A DNA stretch of 7,451 bases from positions 1 to 7,451 of the forward strand of contig CACXAK010000084.1 in NCBI GenBank assembly GCA_902765655.1. The letters run 5' to 3'. The notes under the pieces are model-generated. The model worked only from the letters and a program-made list of their open reading frames with translations. It had not been told where the DNA came from and searched no databases. This document shows, in pieces, positions 1-6,323 of the stretch (within the stretch, counting starts at the first letter, position 1; every line of letters starts with the position of its first letter). The position numbers and the translations under genes are program-made. This DNA comes from an uncultured bacterium (GTDB taxonomy: Bacteria > Cyanobacteriota > Vampirovibrionia > Gastranaerophilales > Gastranaerophilaceae).

Positions 1-2
1 AA

Positions 3-191
3 AAAGGAGCAAATGTTCTTGTTGTTGACGATTTGTTAGCAACAGGCGGTACAGCTGTTGCAGCTTGTAATCTTGTCCGCAAAGTCGGCGGCAACCTGAT
101 TGGTGCAGCATTTTTAATCGAATTAAATGAATTAGGCGGAAGGAAAAAATTACAAGATTGCGGAAAAATTGTTTCTATGCTACAATACTAA
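3..191 (+). CDS. apt: adenine phosphoribosyltransferase, C-terminal part (5' end outside window)
   Basis: Purine salvage enzyme of the cytoplasm; it converts adenine and PRPP to AMP and pyrophosphate. Only the last 62 codons are present, in the frame starting at base 3, against about 170 residues for the whole family. The visible part opens with the PRPP-binding signature VLVVDDLLATGGTA (two acidic residues followed by the ATGGT loop). It continues through a typical C-terminus with IELNELGGRKKL and ends at TAA. The order and spacing of the PRPP loop and the ELxGR segment fit Apt better than hypoxanthine or orotate phosphoribosyltransferases, which also carry a PRPP loop. The next gene starts 28 bases downstream on the same strand, so the two may be co-transcribed. 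Confidence 0.85.
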   Translation, partial: KGANVLVVDDLLATGGTAVAACNLVRKVGGNLIGAAFLIELNELGGRKKLQDCGKIVSMLQY

Positions 192-219
192 CAAAAGGAA
201 GAAATTAGGAGATATATAA

Positions 220-480
220 ATGAAGAAATTAGCACTCGTTTTAACTGTATTGTTAGTCACTCCGCTTGTAACACTTGCAGATGAAGCTCAACAACAAACA
301 AATTATTATCAACCGTATTATGCTCAGGGCAATGTTATTCCGGGTAAAAAAGTTGAATATGCCGAAAAAAATTCAAAAGTATACAAAAGAGCATCAGGTA
401 ACGATTATATCTTAAAATATAATATTGATGATTTGGAATCAGCACCATGGATAAACGGTGGTAAAAGAAATTATAAATAA
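220..480 (+). CDS. small exported protein with signal peptide, function unknown
   Basis: This is an 86-aa protein that I do not recognise. Residues 1-20 form a classical Sec signal peptide: a KK n-region, a Leu/Val-rich core, and a probable signal-peptidase I cut after TLA, before DEAQQQ. The mature part of about 66 residues is hydrophilic. It is rich in Tyr, Gln and Asn at its start (NYYQPYYAQG) and Lys-rich later, with no Cys and no second membrane segment, so it is probably periplasmic or secreted. The start is supported by AGGAG at 207-211, eight bases before ATG. It lies 28 bases after apt and is followed within a few bases by a GC-rich hairpin. It may therefore be read from the apt promoter, although any functional link with apt is not evident. 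Confidence 0.8.
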   Translation: MKKLALVLTVLLVTPLVTLADEAQQQTNYYQPYYAQGNVIPGKKVEYAEKNSKVYKRASGNDYILKYNIDDLESAPWINGGKRNYK

Positions 481-481
481 T

Positions 482-511
482 AGATGAGCCGGCAAATAAG
501 CCGGCTTATTT
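482..511. terminator. hairpin between convergent genes
   Basis: AGCCGGC (487-493) pairs with GCCGGCT (500-506) across a 6-base AAATAA loop. A few A-T and G-T pairs extend the stem outward. On the plus strand a T-rich TTATTTATTA follows, so it can end transcription of the small exported gene. The opposing gene stops at 513, so the hairpin could serve both strands, although the T-tract is imperfect on each side. Confidence 0.6.
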
Positions 512-512
512 A

Positions 513-1637
513 TTACATATCAATTATTTCGCTTGGATCAATAGGTCTTTCTATTCTTTTTTCTGCTTCCTTAGAACAAATCTCTAAATTCTCCGATAAT
601 AAACTCTTTATATATTCAGTAACTTCTTCTTGTCTTACCGGTATCCCTGCATCAGTTATCGCAACTTCCGGCTTATCTTTGTGCTTTCTAAAAAAAATTT
701 TATATTCAGGCATTCCAAACTCTGACTTCAATATATTACCGCAAGTAGTTGTGGTATTTTCGCCATTGCGACTGAATACTATCGGTTCGCCGATATGCAT
801 GCCGGTCAGCGCTTTATTATTTCCCTTACCATAAGCGAACCCGACAGGAACAACCGTAACATTTTTCTTAATCCCCAGAACTTTATTAATTAATTCTGCA
901 ATTCCTATCTGAAAACGACTGTTGAAATCTAAATCTTTTCTGATTGCAAGTTTACCCTCAGGGAAAATAAATATATTTGATTTATTGCGGACAAAATCTC
1001 TCATCAATGGTAAAAATGCTCTGGCATTTACACTTTTGTCCCCGCTATAAATATTAGCATCAATACCAACGGCACCAAAATTTTCAAAAGCTCTACGCTT
1101 TGTAGGATTCATTGTTTTTAAAATATCCTGATTCAGAATAATTTTTGGAAGAGGGAAATTATCTATTTTACCTGCATTTTTATATGCCTGAGTCAGCAAA
1201 GTACTTAAAACAGCAAGCATAGAAGGATCCCGGGTTTGATTTGAATGATTCATAATGAAAATAATTGAATCCTTCTTTAGGGCAATATCTTCAAGAATTT
1301 TATCTTCCGTATTTACATCAATAGTTTTTCCGGTACTAAAATATCTGCTTATCTCTTCAAGTTGAGTCAAATACTTCTCACTTGGTTCAGGAGTAATTTG
1401 TGCAATATTCTTTGTAATCATCTTTGTTTTTTTACTTTCAAAAAGATCTGCAAACCTGTTTGCAATTATTCTAAAAGTATATTCAAGCCCATGAAATCCC
1501 TTTTCACTTGAAGCATAGACATTCAGACCTTTAAAAGAAGGCATCGTTTGAATTCCAGATTTTTTGCATTTAGTATCCGGACTAATAAAGCGTTGCGGAT
1601 AATTATGATAAATATTGCAATTAAAAGATATATTCAC
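513..1637 (-). CDS. PlsC-type (LPLAT family) glycerolipid acyltransferase
   Basis: A 374-aa protein, probably an acyltransferase that acylates glycerol-3-phosphate, lysophosphatidate or a related alcohol at the inner membrane face. The family blocks appear in order. MNHSNQTRDPS (about 129-139) is block I, with the catalytic His131 and Asp137. GAVGID (188-193) lies near the position of block II. IFIFPEG (222-228) is block III, the phosphate-binding FPEG. VVPVGFAYG (262-270) followed by IGEPI (282-286) is block IV. Block I is HX5D rather than the usual HX4D. No clear transmembrane helix is visible. The first ~110 residues are outside the core and include MPSFKG (32-37), resembling motifs near the N-termini of two neighbouring proteins. 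The start is GTG, preceded by GGTGA five bases upstream; an internal ATG at residue 32 is an alternative. The exact acyl acceptor cannot be told from the sequence. Confidence 0.75.
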   Translation of the reverse strand: MNISFNCNIYHNYPQRFISPDTKCKKSGIQTMPSFKGLNVYASSEKGFHGLEYTFRIIANRFADLFESKKTKMITKNIAQITPEPSEKYLTQLEEISRYFSTGKTIDVNTEDKILEDIALKKDSIIFIMNHSNQTRDPSMLAVLSTLLTQAYKNAGKIDNFPLPKIILNQDILKTMNPTKRRAFENFGAVGIDANIYSGDKSVNARAFLPLMRDFVRNKSNIFIFPEGKLAIRKDLDFNSRFQIGIAELINKVLGIKKNVTVVPVGFAYGKGNNKALTGMHIGEPIVFSRNGENTTTTCGNILKSEFGMPEYKIFFRKHKDKPEVAITDAGIPVRQEEVTEYIKSLLSENLEICSKEAEKRIERPIDPSEIIDM

Positions 1638-1707
1638 TTAAATCACCATTTTCTTAAGGATAAATGCTTGGTTCTCATAAAAACGAAAATTTAAAATTTT
1701 TGCTATC

Positions 1708-2109
1708 TTAAGTAGGAATTTTTTTATTTGCGTATTCTTTTTCTATACCTTTTACTAATGTATTCATTCCATGTGAATATGCCCCCACGCCAAGACCGCT
1801 CGAAGACGATGAAAAGAATGATGCATCATATCCGTTATGATTGTAGTTTTTACAAAATACATCCAAAAGTTTATGTCCATATTGAGCAAATTGATCAAAC
1901 AACCCGGAAGAATTTTGCATCGCAGGAACAGCGCTATTTGATAAATGAACAACCATATCACCGCCCATAGAAGCTCCCGATAACAATGATGATGAAGCAC
2001 CTCCTATCATTGAACTGCCTGCACTTTTCAAAAATTTTTCTTCTAACTTTGGTTTGTTAACTTTTATTCTTGCCTCAAACCGGATATTACTTGTATTATT
2101 TATAATCAT
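1708..2109 (-). CDS. Ser/Gly-rich hypothetical protein
   Basis: A 133-aa protein that I do not recognise. I start it at the ATG at 2109 because GAGG lies five bases upstream of it. The GTG six bases earlier (2115) is in frame but sits inside that ribosome binding site. The N-terminus has the short motif NIRFEARI, then a lysine-rich stretch (KVNKPKLEEKF). Residues about 29-50 are rich in Ser, Gly, Ala and Met (SSMIGGASSSLLSGAS). The C-terminal half contains a run of five serines followed by GLGVGAYSHGMN, and ends in a charged KGIEKEYANKK tail. It has a single Cys, no signal peptide and no convincing transmembrane helix. It lies 70 bases upstream of the acyltransferase gene on the same strand, so they may share a transcript. 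Confidence 0.65.
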   Translation of the reverse strand: MIINNTSNIRFEARIKVNKPKLEEKFLKSAGSSMIGGASSSLLSGASMGGDMVVHLSNSAVPAMQNSSGLFDQFAQYGHKLLDVFCKNYNHNGYDASFFSSSSSGLGVGAYSHGMNTLVKGIEKEYANKKIPT

Positions 2110-2136
2110 TTTCACCTCAAATATTATAAAACACGT

Positions 2137-2166
2137 AAAAAAAATATTTGCTAATTAGACAAATAT
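2137..2166 (-). terminator. AT-rich Rho-independent terminator candidate
   Basis: Read on the minus strand, ATATTTG pairs perfectly with CAAATAT across a 9-base loop and is followed directly by a run of seven T. It starts 11 bases after the stop codon of the formyltransferase-like gene. The stem has only one G-C pair, so it would be weak on its own, but position and T-run fit a terminator. Confidence 0.45.
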
Positions 2167-2176
2167 CTTACAATAC

Positions 2177-2668
2177 TTAGTGACATCCGCCACAACCTGA
2201 GCATCCGCTATTTTTATGGCAAGAACCGGCAAATAAATCTTTGAAATCAAATACACGGTCTGAAAGTATTGATTCAATCACAAAAGGTAAAAGTTTTTTT
2301 GATATTGAATGTACTTCTTCTAAATAGTCATCAATATGCGTTTCCATTCCGATTAATATCGGATATTGAGCAATAATCTTGTCTTTTGAATGAACAGTAA
2401 CACCGCTGACCTTTACTCCGTCCGAAAAAATTTTTTCAATTGCACCTTCGCATTTGTATGACGGCAAAAGCGCGGGGTGCACATTCAAAACATTTTCATT
2501 ATTCTGAATCAAATCAAATGAATCATAAAGAATGATTAAATCAAAACCTGCAGAATCAAGTGCAGATAAATTCCCGTCAAAATAGACAATATCAACATCT
2601 TTATTTTCAAAATATAATTTAACATCATCAAATAATTCAGCATAAAATACTGCAACTTTTTTAGACAT
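2177..2668 (-). CDS. shortened formyltransferase-fold protein with Cys-rich C-terminal tail
   Basis: A 163-aa protein related to the PurN / methionyl-tRNA formyltransferase fold. The clearest signature is VLNVHPALLPSY, with the Asn-x-His pair (Asn62, His64) that binds and activates the formyl donor in PurN. GVTVH follows (89-93), then IIAQYPI and a helix ending in LLPFVIESILSDR, in the usual order. Two points argue against a normal PurN: it is about 40 residues short, and the DEGxDxGP loop that usually separates GVTVH from IIxQ is missing. The catalytic Asp region reads METHIDDYLEE, so the expected Asp is replaced or displaced. The end is a potential metal site: SCHKNSGCSGCGGCH, with four Cys (150, 156, 159, 162) and two His. 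I prefer the ATG at 2668: it lies two bases after the upstream stop and nine after AGGAA. The ATG at 2677 has its ribosome site almost touching it. The substrate is unknown. Confidence 0.7.
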   Translation of the reverse strand: MSKKVAVFYAELFDDVKLYFENKDVDIVYFDGNLSALDSAGFDLIILYDSFDLIQNNENVLNVHPALLPSYKCEGAIEKIFSDGVKVSGVTVHSKDKIIAQYPILIGMETHIDDYLEEVHSISKKLLPFVIESILSDRVFDFKDLFAGSCHKNSGCSGCGGCH

Positions 2669-2670
2669 TT

Positions 2671-2850
2671 TTACCATTTCCTGCGATTAACAGATTTTAC
2701 AAGTTTTAATTTCTGCTCTTTGATAAAGATATCGGCATTTGACTCATTTGTCAAACATAAATTTTTATTTCCCAAGTCATTACCCACATGGTTCTTGAAA
2801 AGCGTGCGTGCCGCTCTTTCTAGTGGGGTAAGCGTTTTATTTATTCTCAT
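2671..2850 (-). CDS. small 59-aa ORF, coupled to the formyltransferase-like gene
   Basis: An open frame of 59 codons, ATG to TAA, encodes a basic, soluble peptide starting MRINKTLTPLERAARTLF and ending SVNRRKW. I do not recognise it. Its stop codon is two bases before the preferred start of the formyltransferase-like gene, and its last codons contain that gene's ribosome binding site, a typical translationally coupled arrangement. It has no Shine-Dalgarno site of its own, but a promoter-like pair (2860-2888) would begin transcription only a few bases before its ATG, so a nearly leaderless message is possible. The alternative is that this stretch is simply a 185-base 5' leader of the next gene. 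The plus-strand ORF across the same bases has no ribosome site and looks less likely. Confidence 0.45.
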   Translation of the reverse strand: MRINKTLTPLERAARTLFKNHVGNDLGNKNLCLTNESNADIFIKEQKLKLVKSVNRRKW

Positions 2851-2859
2851 GATGTATTT

Positions 2860-2888
2860 ATTGTACTGTAAACACTTTATAAATTCAA
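2860..2888 (-). promoter_or_regulatory. candidate sigma-70 promoter for the 59-aa ORF and formyltransferase-like gene
   Basis: On the minus strand, TTGAAT (2888-2883) and TACAAT (2865-2860) are separated by exactly 17 bases. They match the -35 and -10 consensus at four and five of six positions. Transcription would begin near 2853, leaving at most a few bases before the ATG at 2850. The region is very AT-rich, so chance matches are easy. Confidence 0.35.
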
Positions 2889-2964
2889 TAGTTATAAATT
2901 ATTGCGCAAAAAATATTTTTTTGTGTTTTATTATTATAAATATAATTAAAAACAGGAGTTAAAT

Positions 2965-3306
2965 ATGGAAGTTAACCGAATTTCACAGAGCCCGAATTTC
3001 AAGGCAAAAATGGTTGTATGTGACAGCAGGATACAGAAATTTATCAAAGCATCATTTTTGGCAGAATCAAAAGATACATATAATACATTAGATAAATTTA
3101 CCCGTGCAAACCAGGATGCAATTGTATCCGTAAATTTTAAGCTTATCGGAGAAAAAATGTATATGACAGCTAAAAACGGTTCAAACAATCAAATTGAAAC
3201 AAAACTTGTACATGATACAGAAAGTGTAAAACTTGAAGACAACACAGTATTTATCGATTTAATTAAGAATACAATGGAGAATAAAACTTTTTGGATGAAT
3301 AAATAA
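2965..3306 (+). CDS. hypothetical protein with N-terminal SPNFKAK motif
   Basis: A 113-aa soluble protein of unknown function. The start is well supported by AGGAG at 2954-2958, six bases before the ATG; a TATAAT at 2941-2946 could be a -10 box but has no good -35. Residues 9-15 read SPNFKAK, resembling segments near the N-termini of the two minus-strand proteins at 1708-2109 and 513-1637. The rest alternates polar and hydrophobic residues (VSVNFKLIGEKMYMTAKNG), suggesting beta strands, and ends with a helix-like IDLIKNTMENKTFWMNK. It has one Cys, no signal peptide and no membrane segment. It stands alone, divergent from the genes upstream, and is followed by a strong terminator. Confidence 0.75.
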   Translation: MEVNRISQSPNFKAKMVVCDSRIQKFIKASFLAESKDTYNTLDKFTRANQDAIVSVNFKLIGEKMYMTAKNGSNNQIETKLVHDTESVKLEDNTVFIDLIKNTMENKTFWMNK

Positions 3307-3325
3307 AATCCAGAGTACAATCACT

Positions 3326-3357
3326 AAAAAAAGGAAGGCGCAAAGACCTTCCTTTTT
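3326..3357. terminator. strong bidirectional Rho-independent terminator
   Basis: GGAAGG (3333-3338) pairs with CCTTCC (3347-3352) across an 8-base loop. It is flanked by seven A on the left and five T on the right, which extend the stem and supply a T-tract on each strand. It lies between the convergent hypothetical gene (ending 3306) and oadB (ending 3375), and should stop transcription from both sides. Confidence 0.9.
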
Positions 3358-3374
3358 ATATTTTTAATGTCATA

Positions 3375-4589
3375 TTATTTACATAATGCAAGTAATATAC
3401 CTGCTGCAACTGCAGAACCGATTACACCTGATACGTTCGGCCCCATAGCGTGCATCAATAAGTAGTTTTGAGAATTATATTCCAAACCTACTTTATTAGA
3501 TACCCTCGCAGCCATTGGAACGGCAGAAACACCGGCAGAACCGATTAATGGGTTTATAAGTTTTGGTTCACGTTTACCGATTTTAGCAGATATAATTTCG
3601 CACAAATTCATAAGTTTAGCCATCAATACACCTGCACCTGTTGCAAATGAGAATGCCAAAATTCCTAGTACAAGTATAAATAGCGTTTGAACAGTCAAAA
3701 AATGATCCGCTGATAATTTTGATCCGACTGTTAAACCTAAGAAAATTGTAACAATGTTAATCAATGCATTCTGCATAGTATCTGATAATCTGTCTACAAC
3801 CCCACATTCTTTGCATAAATTACCAAATGTAAATGCCCCAACCAAAGGACAAGCCGATGGAAGAAGTATTATACACATAAATAATACAATTAATGGGAAT
3901 GTAATTTTTTCACGTTTTGAAACAGGTCTTAACTGTTCCATTTGAATAACACGTTCTTTTTGGGTTGTTAACAATTTCATAATAGGCGGCTGAATAACAG
4001 GAACCAATGCCATATATGAATATGCTGCAACTGCAATTGCACCTAATAACTCAGGAGCAAGAGAACGAGTAACATATATTGATGTCGGACCATCAGCACC
4101 ACCAATAATACCTATTGCACCGGCTTGCGGAAGCGTAAAACCAAACAAGCACAGAGCCATAAGTAAAGCACCAAATATCCCAAATTGTGCAGCACCACCT
4201 AAAAGTGCGGTTTTTGGATTTGCAATTAATGGGCCGAAATCTGTCATTGCACCGACACCCATAAAGATAATAAGCGGGAATAAGCCTTTATCAATACCAA
4301 AAGCAAATATTATTCCCAAAAATCCATTAGGCCCGGCGATTGCTTCATTTGGATCTAAAAATGCAATATTAGACAATATCCCGCCAAATGCGATTGGAAC
4401 CATAAGTAATGGTTCATATTGTTTCTTAATACCTAACCACAAAAGGAACAAGCATATCAAAAGCATAATCGGATGCCCGAACACATGCAGAAATTGTTCT
4501 ACTCCATGCAATTTCGGATCCGGAGACAAAATCAGGTTATAAATCCCTGTGTTCTGCCATAGATTTACTAAACCATCTGTAATTTCCAT
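3375..4589 (-). CDS. oadB: Na+-translocating oxaloacetate decarboxylase, beta subunit
   Basis: A 404-aa polytopic membrane protein. It decarboxylates the carboxybiotin carried by OadA and couples this to Na+ export. The family signatures are present and intact. These are GVGAMTDFGPLIANP (111-125), IGGADGPTSIYVT (162-174, with the essential Asp166 of the GGADGP loop), SAGVSAVPMAARV (351-363), and MHAMGPNVSGVIGSAVAAG (379-397) in the last conserved helix. Many hydrophobic helices (for example 40-53, 104-113, 231-244, 302-317) are separated by short loops. Length is normal for the shorter OadB/GcdB/MmdB group. The ATG is preceded by AGGGGG six bases upstream, and the gene starts ten bases after the oadA stop. 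The beta subunit alone cannot distinguish oxaloacetate, methylmalonyl-CoA and glutaconyl-CoA pumps; the oadA neighbour points to oxaloacetate. Confidence 0.95.
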   Translation of the reverse strand: MEITDGLVNLWQNTGIYNLILSPDPKLHGVEQFLHVFGHPIMLLICLFLLWLGIKKQYEPLLMVPIAFGGILSNIAFLDPNEAIAGPNGFLGIIFAFGIDKGLFPLIIFMGVGAMTDFGPLIANPKTALLGGAAQFGIFGALLMALCLFGFTLPQAGAIGIIGGADGPTSIYVTRSLAPELLGAIAVAAYSYMALVPVIQPPIMKLLTTQKERVIQMEQLRPVSKREKITFPLIVLFMCIILLPSACPLVGAFTFGNLCKECGVVDRLSDTMQNALINIVTIFLGLTVGSKLSADHFLTVQTLFILVLGILAFSFATGAGVLMAKLMNLCEIISAKIGKREPKLINPLIGSAGVSAVPMAARVSNKVGLEYNSQNYLLMHAMGPNVSGVIGSAVAAGILLALCK

Positions 4590-4599
4590 CTATAGCCCC

Positions 4600-5499
4600 C
4601 TAACCGATTGTTACCAATACTTGTCCGTTTTGGACTTTATTACCTACTTCAATTTCAACAGACTTAACCGTACCTGATACAGGAGATTTAATTTCTGTTT
4701 CCATCTTCATTGCCTCAACAACGGCAATAACATCACCTTCCGAAATATTATCACCTTCAGAAACAAGAACTTTCAGCACGTTACCGGGTAAAGCGGCTTT
4801 AACAGGAGTACCTTCCCCGCCGACATTAGCTTTCGCTTCAATACCTTCTTTTACACTGAAATCATATAATTTACCGTTAACGGTTGCTTTGTCACCTTCA
4901 AGTGCAACAGCATATTTTTTACCGTTTACTGTAACCGTATATCCGTTAGTATCATTACCTGCAGATTCTTTTGGCTCTGCTGATTTTTCATTCTTGCGAA
5001 CTCCGATTGTTCCTTTACCCTGTAAGAATAAAATGCCTTTTTCTTTACAAGCGGCTGAGATAAATAAATTTTCATCATTTACTTCCAAGCCGGCTTCTTC
5101 AAGACGTTTCTGAGCAACAGCAAGACCTTTATTCGGATCTTTATCATTCAAATCGACAACCGTTTCAGTTGTTGGTTCTAAGCCCAACTGTTCATGTGCA
5201 ATTTTTACAACTTCATCATCCGGTTGGCAAGGAGTTTTACCAAAATACCCAAGAACCATTTTGCCATAACCTTCAGCGATTTTCTTCCATTTACCAAACA
5301 TTACATTATTAAATGCCTGTTGAAAATAGAATTGAGAAACAGGAGTAACTGATGTTCCGAAACCGCCTTTTTCTACAACTTCTTTCATCGCAGCAACAAC
5401 TTCCGGGTATTTATCCATCAAATTGTTATCACGAAGCATTTGAGTATTAGCGGTCAAAGCCCCACCCGGAAGCGGTTTCAACATCAATACCCAAATCAT
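4600..5499 (-). CDS. oadA: oxaloacetate decarboxylase alpha subunit, C-terminal fragment with biotin domain (split gene)
   Basis: Downstream half of a broken oadA, open for 299 codons. True homology begins at about residue 9 (PLPGGALTANTQM), which in intact homologues follows without interruption from the carboxyltransferase barrel. It covers the conserved C-terminal part of the carboxyltransferase region (GGFGTSVTPVSQFYFQQAFNN within 45-65; GYGKMVLGYFGKTP, 77-90) and a linker. A C-terminal biotinyl domain follows, with EAMKMET at 262-268, where Lys265 would carry biotin, ending in GQVLVTIG. The first eight residues (MIWVLMLK) are the other reading frame of the upstream fragment, and no Shine-Dalgarno site precedes the ATG at 5499, so independent translation looks poor. 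No further frameshift or stop is seen, so the break is recent or artefactual. See the junction entry. Confidence 0.85.
   Translation of the reverse strand: MIWVLMLKPLPGGALTANTQMLRDNNLMDKYPEVVAAMKEVVEKGGFGTSVTPVSQFYFQQAFNNVMFGKWKKIAEGYGKMVLGYFGKTPCQPDDEVVKIAHEQLGLEPTTETVVDLNDKDPNKGLAVAQKRLEEAGLEVNDENLFISAACKEKGILFLQGKGTIGVRKNEKSAEPKESAGNDTNGYTVTVNGKKYAVALEGDKATVNGKLYDFSVKEGIEAKANVGGEGTPVKAALPGNVLKVLVSEGDNISEGDVIAVVEAMKMETEIKSPVSGTVKSVEIEVGNKVQNGQVLVTIG
5447..5499 (-). other. frameshift and deletion junction inside oadA
   Basis: The two oadA frames overlap here. The upstream frame is homologous through GAA of GIDVE (5479-5477). The downstream frame is homologous from CCG of PLPGGALT (5475 on). 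Between them is one extra base (5476). In intact homologues about 32 residues lie between these two points: a helix plus the loop leading into PxPGGxxT. A net loss of about 95 bases would explain both the shift and the missing residues. A +1 ribosomal frameshift could join the frames but would not restore the missing segment. Confidence 0.8.
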
Positions 5500-6295
5500 A
5501 GTCTGTGCCTTTTAATGCATGCCACATAGAAACAATATCCGGCTGAGCCGTACCGCCTGAAACAGGTTTCATTGATAAGTCTATACAATTTGCACCGCCT
5601 TCAAGTGCTGCCAAATACGCAGCTAAACCTGTTCCTGCTGTTTCGTGAGAGTGGAAACGAATATCAGCATCAGCACCTAAAATCTCTCTTGTGCGTTTTA
5701 CGGTTTCAAATACTTTTCTTGGAGCTGATGTTCCTGATGCATCTTTGAATGCCAAAGAATCAAATTCAATTCCCGCATCCAAAATCGAGCGCAAAACTCT
5801 TTCATAAAATTCAACATCATGAGCACCTTGGCATCCGATTGGCAATTCCATCATTGTAATTGTTACTTCGTGTTTCAAACCGTGCTTTTTAATACATTGA
5901 CTTGAATACAATAAATTGTTTACATCATTCAATGCATCAAAGTTTCTGACAGTTGTTACGCCGTGCTTTGCAAACATTTTTGCGTGCAAATCAATAACAT
6001 CTCTGGGTTGAGAATCAAGACCTACAACATTAACCCCTCTTGATAAAGATTGCAAGTTTATATCTGGTCCGACAGCAGCTCTGATTTTATCCATTGTTTC
6101 AAAAGCATTTTCGTTGCAATAGAAAATAGGGGATTGAAATCTTGCCCCGCCTGCAACTTCAAAATGTTTCAAGCCCGCTTTTACTGCAGACTGAAGTGCA
6201 GGAATAAAATCGTCAACAAAGACTCTTGCCCCGTATACGGACTGAAAACCGTCTCTGAATGACGTATCCATTACTTTAATCAGTTTTTTACTCAT
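5447..6295 (-). CDS. oadA: oxaloacetate decarboxylase alpha subunit, N-terminal carboxyltransferase fragment (split gene)
   Basis: Upstream half of the split oadA, 282 codons; residues 1-273 are genuine and the last nine (TASGWGFDR) are out of frame. It is the TIM-barrel carboxyltransferase of the OadA/pyruvate carboxylase B family, which moves carboxyl from oxaloacetate to biotin. Active-site elements are in place: the metal ligand Asp15 in SFRDGFQS, Lys184 in AFKDASG (the lysine that is carboxylated in this family), and the metal-binding His215 and His217 in RFHSHETAG. MKPVSGGTAQPD and MWHALKGTDYDLGID follow as usual. The start is supported by AAAGGA eight bases before ATG, 28 bases after oadG. 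As written, the product lacks the end of the carboxyltransferase region and the whole biotin domain, so it could not run the reaction alone. Confidence 0.88.
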   Translation of the reverse strand: MSKKLIKVMDTSFRDGFQSVYGARVFVDDFIPALQSAVKAGLKHFEVAGGARFQSPIFYCNENAFETMDKIRAAVGPDINLQSLSRGVNVVGLDSQPRDVIDLHAKMFAKHGVTTVRNFDALNDVNNLLYSSQCIKKHGLKHEVTITMMELPIGCQGAHDVEFYERVLRSILDAGIEFDSLAFKDASGTSAPRKVFETVKRTREILGADADIRFHSHETAGTGLAAYLAALEGGANCIDLSMKPVSGGTAQPDIVSMWHALKGTDYDLGIDVETASGWGFDR

Positions 6296-6323
6296 ATTTA
6301 TATCCTTTCATTATTGTAATTAA

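Noticed and set aside
484..834. 116-codon open frame on the plus strand
   Set aside because: It is antisense to the acyltransferase C-terminus and starts inside the terminator hairpin, with no ribosome site.
1680..1707. A/T-only hairpin after the stop of the Ser/Gly-rich gene
   Set aside because: The stem is about five A-T pairs with a marginal loop. It is too weak to call a terminator.
2123..2128. Perfect TATAAT on the minus strand before the Ser/Gly-rich gene
   Set aside because: Transcription would begin within or at the ribosome binding site, leaving about six bases of leader, and no -35 is visible. It is likely chance in AT-rich sequence.
2738..2755. Inverted repeat TTTGAC / GTCAAA with 6-base loop
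   Set aside because: Only six base pairs, inside the 59-aa ORF, and not directly followed by a T-run on either strand.
2720..2962. 80-codon open frame on the plus strand upstream of the gene at 2965
   Set aside because: No ribosome site, low-complexity hydrophobic AT-rich translation, and it overlaps the better supported minus-strand 59-aa ORF and the divergent promoter region.
5454..5459. CTTTGA on the minus strand in the oadA overlap, resembling the prfB +1 frameshift site
   Set aside because: It is not in the CTT TGA register of the upstream frame (which reads GGC TTT GAC). It lies downstream of the point where homology already changes frame, and no frameshift would restore the missing ~32 residues.
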